Shown one piece after another: positions 1 to 4,757 of a DNA stretch of 7,960 bases. A model generated the notes under the pieces. That model searched no databases. It saw only the letters and a list, made by a program, of their open reading frames with translations, and had not been told where the DNA came from. This DNA is from an uncultured Limnohabitans sp. (GTDB taxonomy: Bacteria; Pseudomonadota; Gammaproteobacteria; Burkholderiales; Burkholderiaceae_C), in the NCBI RefSeq assembly GCF_937889215.1, contig NZ_CALBEX010000471.1, positions 1-7,960 of the forward strand, given 5' to 3'. Position 1 is the first letter of the stretch; the number at the start of each line of letters is the position of its first letter. The translations under genes and the position numbers were made by a program.

Positions 1-27
1 TCCCGAGTCGGACACCATCCGACATTC

Positions 28-110
28 AGCGCGGGAGAGATTGAAGGCCCTAGGCCTTCGACGCCGAAGGAGCAACCACCCCGGAAACTCTCAGGCAAAA
101 GGACCGTGCT
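28..110 (+). promoter_or_regulatory. Glycine riboswitch, aptamer 1
   Basis: First of two glycine-binding aptamers in the leader of the D-amino acid dehydrogenase gene. Visible helices: P1 pairs 28-34 with 104-110 (7 bp, one G-U); P2 pairs GAGAG 35-39 with CTCTC 88-92; a P3 hairpin pairs GAAGGCC 43-49 with GGCCTTC 53-59. The conserved core strings of the family are present: GCCGAAGGAGCAA at 63-75 and AACTCTCAGGCAAAAGGAC at 86-104. Glycine riboswitches of this tandem kind usually switch on glycine-use genes. The promoter must lie left of the window. Confidence 0.93.
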
Positions 111-120
111 GATCAACGCA

Positions 121-217
121 CTCTGAAGAGTTGCCAGGCTTCGTCACCTGGCACACCGCAGGAGCAAACCTCAGCCATCTCAAGGCTTGAGGTGAATCTC
201 TCAGGTTTCAAACAGAG
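121..217 (+). promoter_or_regulatory. Glycine riboswitch, aptamer 2
   Basis: Second aptamer of the tandem pair, separated from the first by a short linker (111-120). P1 pairs CTCTG 121-125 with CAGAG 213-217; AGAG 127-130 pairs with CTCT 198-201 as P2; one hairpin pairs GCCAGG 133-138 with CCTGGC 147-152; a further arm is formed by 169-176 with 184-192. Core motifs ACCGCAGGAGCAAAC (155-169) and AATCTCTCAGG (195-205) match the family and echo those of aptamer 1. Both aptamers look intact, so cooperative or jointly folded glycine sensing is plausible. Confidence 0.92.
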
Positions 218-287
218 GGGGTCGTTATGCACACATTCGGTGTGCAGAACGTCCATCTGATTGAGACGCTTGATTGAGAGAATTCCC
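194..287 (+). promoter_or_regulatory. Probable expression platform and RBS of the riboswitch
   Basis: The Shine-Dalgarno of the downstream gene is GAGAG at 276-280, seven bases before ATG 288. TCTCTCA (197-203), part of the 3' strand of aptamer 2, is perfectly complementary to TGAGAGA (275-281); GAA 194-196 with TTC 283-285 extends it past one bulged A. The SD could thus be paired away when aptamer 2 is unfolded and released when glycine locks it, giving an ON switch at translation. A separate 7-bp hairpin, 228-234 with 240-246, lies between and has no T-run, so it does not look like an intrinsic terminator. The pairing is seen; the mechanism is inferred. Confidence 0.5.
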
Positions 288-1559
288 ATGACAAACATGG
301 TCAAAAAACACATGGTGATTGTCGGCGGTGGCATCACCGGTGTCACATCTGCCTACGCCCTGGCCCAACAAGGGCTCCAGGTCACCCTGATCGAAAAAAA
401 TCGCTACCCCGGCATGGAAACTTCCTACGCCAATGGCGGACAGTTGTCTGCCTCGAACGCCGAAGTCTGGACACACCCGTCCACAATCATCAAGGGCCTC
501 AAGTGGATGCTCAAGAGCGACGCGCCACTGCTCATGAACCCCGCACCGACTTGGCACAAACTCAGCTGGATTGCCGAGTTCGTGGCCGCCATTCCCAGGT
601 ACAAAGACAACACCATCGCCACGACTCAGCTGGCCATTGCCTCGCGCGAACACCACCTTGCCTGGGCCAAGGCCGAAGGCATCGACTTTGACCACAAGCC
701 CAAAGGCATCCTGCACATCTACCGTGACAAAAAGGGCTTTGACTACGCGGGCGCGGTCTCCAAGTTGTTGGCCCAAGGCGGCCTGCCGCGCCGCGCCGTC
801 ACGCCCGACGAAATGAAGGCCATTGAGCCCACGCTGCAAGGCCATTACTACGGCGGCTACTTCACCGAAAGCGACTCCACCGGCGACATCCACAAATTCA
901 CTTTTGGCTTGGCCAAAGCTTGTGAGCGCCTGGGTGTGAAGATCCTGACCGAGCATCAGGTGCTGAATGTCGCATCGAACGGCAAAACCGCCACCGTGCA
1001 AGTGCAGCACGCGGGCCAAACCGAAACCCTGAGTTTTGACGGCATCGTAATTTGCGCGGGTGTGCATGGCCGGGGCTTGGCCGCGCAGCTGGGCGACCGC
1101 CTGAACATCTACCCCGTCAAAGGCTACTCGATCACCGTGGGCTTGAACGACGAAGCCAGCCAGGCTGCTGCGCCACAGGTCAGCCTGCTGGACGACGAGA
1201 CCAAGCTGGTGACCAGCCGTTTGGGCGCTGACCGCTTCCGCGTGGCCGGCACGGCCGAGTTCAACGGCATCGATCTGGACATCCGCGCTGACCGCATCAA
1301 GCCCTTGGTCACCTGGGTCAACGAATGCTTCCCCGGCGTGGACACGCGCCGCGCTGAACCCTGGGCAGGCCTGCGCCCCATGCTGCCCAACATGCTGCCG
1401 CGTGTGGGGGCGGGGAAAAAGGCCAATGTGTTCTACAACACCGGCCACGGGCACCTGGGCTGGACGCTCTCGGCCATCACGGCGCACCAATTGGCGGGCC
1501 ATGTGATGGCCGCTGTGCAGGACAATGCTCTCTCCTTCATGACCCCTGCCAACGCCTGA
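288..1559 (+). CDS. D-amino acid dehydrogenase (DadA-family FAD oxidoreductase)
   Basis: A 423-residue flavoprotein of the DAO/DadA family. DadA oxidatively deaminates D-amino acids to 2-oxo acids and ammonia, passing electrons to the respiratory chain at the inner face of the cytoplasmic membrane. Seen here: N-terminal Rossmann motif VIVGGGITG (residues 10-18) with acidic E36 closing the second strand; ETSYANGGQLS (44-54), corresponding to ETSAANAGQIS in E. coli DadA; and a C-terminal FAD/substrate region WAGLRPM (359-365) and NTGHGHLGWT (384-393). Length is close to E. coli DadA (432). ATG 288 is chosen over an upstream in-frame TTG at 261 because GAGAG sits 7 bases before it and the glycine motif then lies near the N-terminus as usual. 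The glycine riboswitch upstream makes glycine or a glycine-linked amino acid a possible substrate, so I do not assign the symbol dadA. The usual PDGxP near the C-terminus is PNMLP (367-371). First gene of an operon with the GNAT gene. Confidence 0.88.
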   Translation: MTNMVKKHMVIVGGGITGVTSAYALAQQGLQVTLIEKNRYPGMETSYANGGQLSASNAEVWTHPSTIIKGLKWMLKSDAPLLMNPAPTWHKLSWIAEFVAAIPRYKDNTIATTQLAIASREHHLAWAKAEGIDFDHKPKGILHIYRDKKGFDYAGAVSKLLAQGGLPRRAVTPDEMKAIEPTLQGHYYGGYFTESDSTGDIHKFTFGLAKACERLGVKILTEHQVLNVASNGKTATVQVQHAGQTETLSFDGIVICAGVHGRGLAAQLGDRLNIYPVKGYSITVGLNDEASQAAAPQVSLLDDETKLVTSRLGADRFRVAGTAEFNGIDLDIRADRIKPLVTWVNECFPGVDTRRAEPWAGLRPMLPNMLPRVGAGKKANVFYNTGHGHLGWTLSAITAHQLAGHVMAAVQDNALSFMTPANA

Positions 1560-1561
1560 CC

Positions 1562-2044
1562 ATGCCGCTCCACATCCTGCCCGTCGATTACCAAAACCCC
1601 ACCCACCGCAACGCGCTGGTGATGCTGCTGGACGCCTATGCCCAAGACCCCATGGGTGGCGGCGAAGCGCTGGCGCAGGATGTGAAAGCGCGCTTGTGCG
1701 ATGACCTGGCCCGGCGCACCGACGCGGCCAGCTTCATCGCTTGGCTGGACGATGCGCCCGTGGGCCTGGTCAATTGCATCGAGGGCTATTCCACCTTCAA
1801 GGCGCAGCCCCTGATGAACATCCACGACATCGCCGTGCTGCCAGGCCACCGGGGGGCGGGGGTCGGTCAGGCTTTGCTGTCGGCCGCCGAGCAACACGCC
1901 AAAGACCACGGGTGCTGCAAGCTCACGCTCGAGGTGCTGACGGGCAATGCGAGGGCCTTGAAGAGTTACCTTGGTTTTGGCTTTGAGCCCTATGCCCTGG
2001 ACCCGGCAGCAGGCCAAGCCAGCTTCATGCAAAAGTGGCTTTGA
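1562..2044 (+). CDS. GNAT-family N-acetyltransferase
   Basis: A 160-residue cytoplasmic acetyltransferase with a single Gcn5-related domain, which transfers acetyl from acetyl-CoA to an amine. Motif A is visible as AVLPGHRGAGVGQALL (residues 91-106), with the pyrophosphate-binding pattern R97-x-x-G100-x-G102. Motif B follows as LEVLTGNARALKSY (123-136) and GFGFEPY (138-144), with the usual Asn and Tyr. The start codon lies 2 bases after the stop of the dehydrogenase gene, so the two are almost certainly cotranscribed and perhaps translationally coupled, both under the glycine riboswitch. The substrate cannot be read from the sequence; the context suggests an amino acid or amine related to the oxidase, which is inference. 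Confidence 0.88.
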   Translation: MPLHILPVDYQNPTHRNALVMLLDAYAQDPMGGGEALAQDVKARLCDDLARRTDAASFIAWLDDAPVGLVNCIEGYSTFKAQPLMNIHDIAVLPGHRGAGVGQALLSAAEQHAKDHGCCKLTLEVLTGNARALKSYLGFGFEPYALDPAAGQASFMQKWL

Positions 2045-2057
2045 ACAAATCATGTAT

Positions 2058-2090
2058 GTCGGGCCTTTATGGTCCGACACTTGATTTTTT
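2058..2090 (+). terminator. Hairpin after the GNAT gene, possible terminator
   Basis: GTCGGGCC (2058-2065) pairs with GGTCCGAC (2071-2078) around a 5-base loop, beginning 13 bases after the GNAT stop. A run of six T follows at 2085-2090, but six bases beyond the stem, so it is not a classic intrinsic terminator. The ends of the stem are identical to the ends of the large hairpins downstream, so this is probably a shortened copy of that repeat serving, at best, as a terminator. Confidence 0.4.
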
Positions 2091-2131
2091 CGCGGAGCGA
2101 CATTTTCAAAAGGCATTGGCACACCGAAAAT

Positions 2132-2197
2132 GTCGGGCCTGAAGGCGCCGACCTACAAATACCCAACTCCCCGTAGGTCGTGGCCTTCAGGTCCGAC
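2132..2197. repeat. Hairpin repeat copy A
   Basis: Arms 2132-2156 and 2173-2197 surround a 16-base loop. The arms pair over 22 Watson-Crick positions plus one G-U, with a two-base internal mismatch at arm positions 16-17. It is followed by a 72-base linker. Confidence 0.9.
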
Positions 2198-2269
2198 GTT
2201 TGATTTGCTCGCGCAGCGACATGCTTCGAAGAGCGACATATCTTGCGACGGTGGCGCACCACCGCCCTT

Positions 2270-2335
2270 GTCGGACCTGAAGGCGCCGACCTACAAATAC
2301 CCAACTCCCCGTAGGTCGCGGCCTTCAGGTCCGAC
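2270..2335. repeat. Hairpin repeat copy B
   Basis: Arms 2270-2294 and 2311-2335 pair at 23 of 25 positions, with the same two-base internal mismatch as copy A and an identical 16-base loop. The linker after it is 90 bases because of an extra A and an extra 17-base block at about 2363-2379. Confidence 0.9.
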
Positions 2336-2425
2336 GTTTGAATTTGCTCGCGCAGCGACATGCCTCGCGGAGCAACATGCTTCGAAGAGCGACATATCCT
2401 GCGGCGGTGTCGCACCACCGCCCTT

Positions 2426-2489
2426 GTCGGACCTGAAGGCACCGACCTACAAATACCGCCCCCCGTAGGTCGCGGCCTTCAGGTCCGAC
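2426..2489. repeat. Hairpin repeat copy C
   Basis: Arms 2426-2450 and 2465-2489 pair at 23 of 25 positions with the internal mismatch at the same place; the loop is 14 bases. The following linker starts like the others (GTTTGATTTGCTCGCGCAGCGACAT, 2490-2514) and then diverges into unique sequence before rlhA. Confidence 0.9.
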
Positions 2490-2619
2490 GTTTGATTTGC
2501 TCGCGCAGCGACATTTCCCAAATGAAGGTGGCAAGCACCGTCGGTTTGATCCTGTGGGTGCTGAGCCAGCTCACACAGATCAAAGCGCTTCACATCCTCC
2601 CAACCCGTTAACGACAAGC

Positions 2620-2628
2620 TGGGATAAT
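2620..2628 (+). promoter_or_regulatory. Extended -10 promoter for rlhA (probably leaderless)
   Basis: TGGGATAAT (2620-2628) is an extended -10 element (TGn plus GATAAT). No convincing -35 hexamer lies at the normal distance, as extended -10 promoters allow. Transcription should start about 7 bases after the element, at about 2634-2637, which is at or just before ATG 2637. There is no Shine-Dalgarno before that ATG, fitting a leaderless or nearly leaderless mRNA. Confidence 0.5.
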
Positions 2629-2636
2629 CCCAAGTC

Positions 2637-4619
2637 ATGCAGCCTCATCAACTCGAACTCCTCGCCCCTGCCCGAACCTTCGACATCGGCATCGAAGCCA
2701 TCCACCATGGCGCAGACGCGGTCTACATCGGCGGCCCGTCTTTTGGGGCACGCTCCACGGCGGACAATTCGGTGCAAGATATTGCCAAATTGGTGCAATA
2801 CGCGCACCGTTTTCACAGCCGCATCTTTGTCACACTCAACACCATCTTGCGCGACGATGAGTTGGAGAGCGCACGCAAACTGGCCTGGCAGCTGTACGAC
2901 GCGGGTGTGGACGCGCTGATCGTCCAGGACATGGGCCTGCTCGAGATCGACATGCCGCCGATCCAGCTGCACGCCAGTACCCAGACCGACATCCGCACGC
3001 CCGAGAAAGCCAAGTTCTTGCAGGACGCAGGCCTGAGCCAGATCGTCCTGGCCCGTGAACTGACGCTGCCGCAGATCAGCGCGATCCGCGACGTGATCGA
3101 CACCGAGCGAACGGTGATCGAATTTTTTGTGCACGGCGCTTTGTGCGTGGCCTACAGCGGCCAGTGTTTCATCAGCCATGCCCACACCGGCCGCAGCGCC
3201 AACCGGGGCGACTGCTCGCAGGCTTGCCGCCTGCCTTATGAAGTGAAAGACGCACAAGGCCGCATCGTCGCGCACGACAAGCATGTGCTGAGCATGAAGG
3301 ACAACAACCAAAGCGAGAACCTGCGCGACCTTGTGGACGCGGGGATTCGCAGCTTCAAGATCGAAGGCCGCTACAAGGACATGGCCTATGTGAAAAACAT
3401 CACGGCCCATTACCGCAAGCTGTTTGACGAAGTGCTGAACGAGCGCCCCGAGCTGGCCCCGGCCTCACACGGCCGCAGCACCTTCAGCTTCGAGCCGGAC
3501 CCGAACCAGAACTTCAACCGCGAGTTCACCGACTACTTTGTGCAAGGCCGCAAAGAAGACATTGGCGCTTTTGACACACCCAAAAACCCCGGCCAAACCA
3601 TTGGCTGGGTCAGCAAGGTCACGGCTGACCACATTGAGATCACCACCGACGACCCGACCGCCGAACTGCACAACGGCGACGGGCTTTGCTATTACGACCT
3701 GCAAAAAGAGCTGGTGGGCTTGCAGATCAACCGCGCCGAGGCGCAAAAAGCCAAGGGCGTTTGGCGTCTGTTCCCCAAAGACCCGATGGACGGCTTCAAA
3801 GACCTGCGCCAAGGCGTGCAGGTCAACCGCAACCGCGACATGAGCTGGGTGCGCACGCTGGACAAAAAATCGGCCGAGCGCCGCATGGGCGTGTGGATGC
3901 AGCTGGCAGAAACCACCAATGGCGAAGATGTAGGTCTGCAACTGACGCTGACCGACGAAGTGGGCCACACCGGCACGGCGCAAATGGCCATCGCCTGGCA
4001 AGCCCCCAAAGACACAGCCCAAGCCAAGGACAAACTCAAAACCGCCTTGGGCAAACTGGGCGACACCCTGTTTGAACCGCTGGATGTGCAAGTGGCCCTA
4101 CCCCGTCCCTGGTTTGTGCCGCCCTCACAACTCAACGCCTTGCGCCGCGACGCTGTGCTCGCGCTCGAAGACGCACGAACTCAAGGCCTGCACCGACTGC
4201 CGCGTGCCGTGCCGGTGGTGCCACCTGTGGCTTACCCCGAAGACACGCTCACCTATCTGGCCAACGTGTTCAACCAAAAAGCCCGCGATTTTTACGCCAA
4301 ACACGGCGTGAAGGTCATTGATGCGGCCTATGAAAGCCAAGAAGAATTGGGCGAAGTCAGCCTGATGATCACCAAGCACTGTGTGCGTTTCAGCTTGAGC
4401 CTGTGCCCCAAACAAGCCAAAGGCGTGACCGGCGTGCAGGGCACGGTGAAAGCAGAGCCCATGCAATTGATCAACGGCAAGGAAAAGCTCACCTTGCGTT
4501 TTGACTGCAAGCCTTGCGAAATGCATGTGGTGGGCAAGATCAACAAATCGGTTTTGAACGCCGTGCCCGAAAGCCCGGTGCGGTTTTACAAGTCACGGCC
4601 AGTGGTGGGCTTGCACTGA
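2637..4619 (+). CDS. rlhA: 23S rRNA 5-hydroxycytidine C2501 synthase (U32 peptidase family)
   Basis: A 660-residue protein matching RlhA (YdcP) of E. coli along its whole length (about 653 residues there, recalled comparison). RlhA hydroxylates C2501 of 23S rRNA at the peptidyl transferase centre, using prephenate-dependent chemistry and an iron-sulfur cluster; despite the U32 'peptidase' name this is an RNA-modifying enzyme. The N-terminus reads LELLAPARTFDIGIEAIHHG, typical of the family. The signature region EFFVHGALCVAYSGQC with the following GRSANRGDCSQACRLPY carries C170, C177, C193 and C197, the expected cluster ligands. SFKIEGRYKDMAYVKNIT follows. The C-terminal domain holds further conserved cysteines C582, C590, C624 and C627 (TKHC, SLCPKQAKG, DCKPCEMHV). 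Length and the C-terminal extension separate it from the shorter tRNA hydroxylase TrhP (YegQ). The start at ATG 2637 lacks a Shine-Dalgarno but sits right after an extended -10 box. A single-gene unit with a repeat array upstream. Confidence 0.95.
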   Translation: MQPHQLELLAPARTFDIGIEAIHHGADAVYIGGPSFGARSTADNSVQDIAKLVQYAHRFHSRIFVTLNTILRDDELESARKLAWQLYDAGVDALIVQDMGLLEIDMPPIQLHASTQTDIRTPEKAKFLQDAGLSQIVLARELTLPQISAIRDVIDTERTVIEFFVHGALCVAYSGQCFISHAHTGRSANRGDCSQACRLPYEVKDAQGRIVAHDKHVLSMKDNNQSENLRDLVDAGIRSFKIEGRYKDMAYVKNITAHYRKLFDEVLNERPELAPASHGRSTFSFEPDPNQNFNREFTDYFVQGRKEDIGAFDTPKNPGQTIGWVSKVTADHIEITTDDPTAELHNGDGLCYYDLQKELVGLQINRAEAQKAKGVWRLFPKDPMDGFKDLRQGVQVNRNRDMSWVRTLDKKSAERRMGVWMQLAETTNGEDVGLQLTLTDEVGHTGTAQMAIAWQAPKDTAQAKDKLKTALGKLGDTLFEPLDVQVALPRPWFVPPSQLNALRRDAVLALEDARTQGLHRLPRAVPVVPPVAYPEDTLTYLANVFNQKARDFYAKHGVKVIDAAYESQEELGEVSLMITKHCVRFSLSLCPKQAKGVTGVQGTVKAEPMQLINGKEKLTLRFDCKPCEMHVVGKINKSVLNAVPESPVRFYKSRPVVGLH

Positions 4620-4757
4620 AAGCGCCGTCTTGAATGCTTAAAGACTCAAAAAAATCCAATGCCCATGGGCGCTTGCCTTGGCGACTGCTGAGGGTGGATA
4701 TATCGGTCAGAATGTTCTCGATAATTAACAAAATGAACCCTCTCCCGTCGTGACTGC
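4620..4757 (+). promoter_or_regulatory. Gap between rlhA and kinase gene: probable promoter and 6-codon ORF
   Basis: A possible -10 box GATAAT stands at 4720-4725; the -35 region is weak (GGATAT/TGGATA at about 4695-4701). Seven bases after the box, ATG 4733 opens a six-codon frame encoding MNPLPS, ending with TGA 4751-4753, four bases before the kinase ATG. Left of this, 4620-4626 (AAGCGCC) can pair with 4667-4673 around 40 bases, without a T-run, so no clear terminator for rlhA is visible. I see no other gene in this gap. Confidence 0.35.

Larger units (their letters stand above)
2058..2514. repeat. Tandem array of long palindromic (hairpin) repeats
   Basis: Three large hairpins (2132-2197, 2270-2335, 2426-2489) and one shortened copy (2058-2078) lie in tandem, with starts 138 and 156 bases apart between the large ones. 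Each large copy has 25-base arms beginning GTCGGRCCTGAAGGC and ending GTCCGAC, with all but two central positions paired, and a C-rich loop AAATACCCAACTCCCC (the last copy is two bases shorter). Linkers begin GTTTGATTTGCTCGCGCAGCGACAT and end in CACCACCGCCCTT. The motif AGCGACAT recurs at 2096, 2215, 2232, 2355, 2387 and 2505. Open frames on both strands here simply read the repeat and I do not call them genes. The array fills most of the 592-base gap between the GNAT and rlhA genes. Similar palindromes occur between genes in Comamonadaceae, from memory; no transposase is near. Confidence 0.88.

Noticed and set aside
228..246. Hairpin between aptamer 2 and the dehydrogenase gene as an intrinsic terminator
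   Set aside because: The stem TGCACAC/GTGTGCA is good but no T-run follows, so termination here is not supported.
261..287. TTG 261 as start of the dehydrogenase gene (9 extra residues)
   Set aside because: ATG 288 has a well-spaced GAGAG and places the FAD-binding glycine motif at the usual distance from the N-terminus.
225..1502. Long open frame (about 425 codons) on the minus strand over the dehydrogenase gene
   Set aside because: It is antisense to a gene with clear family motifs, has no recognisable domain, and is of the type produced by GC-rich codon bias.
1433..2122. Minus-strand open frame of 229 codons across the end of the dehydrogenase gene and the GNAT gene
   Set aside because: It covers two well-supported genes on the other strand and shows no family signature.
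2050..2442. Open frames through the hairpin array on the minus strand (2050-2442) and plus strand (2130-2468), encoding repeated peptides
   Set aside because: They only translate the palindromic repeat, have no SD, and occur on both strands because the periods are multiples of three. Kept as a curiosity, not called genes.
2058..2514. CRISPR array
   Set aside because: Only a few long palindromic copies, with linkers related to one another instead of unique spacers, and no cas genes.
2580..3410. Minus-strand open frame of 276 codons over the 5' half of rlhA
   Set aside because: Antisense to conserved rlhA sequence and without recognisable motifs.
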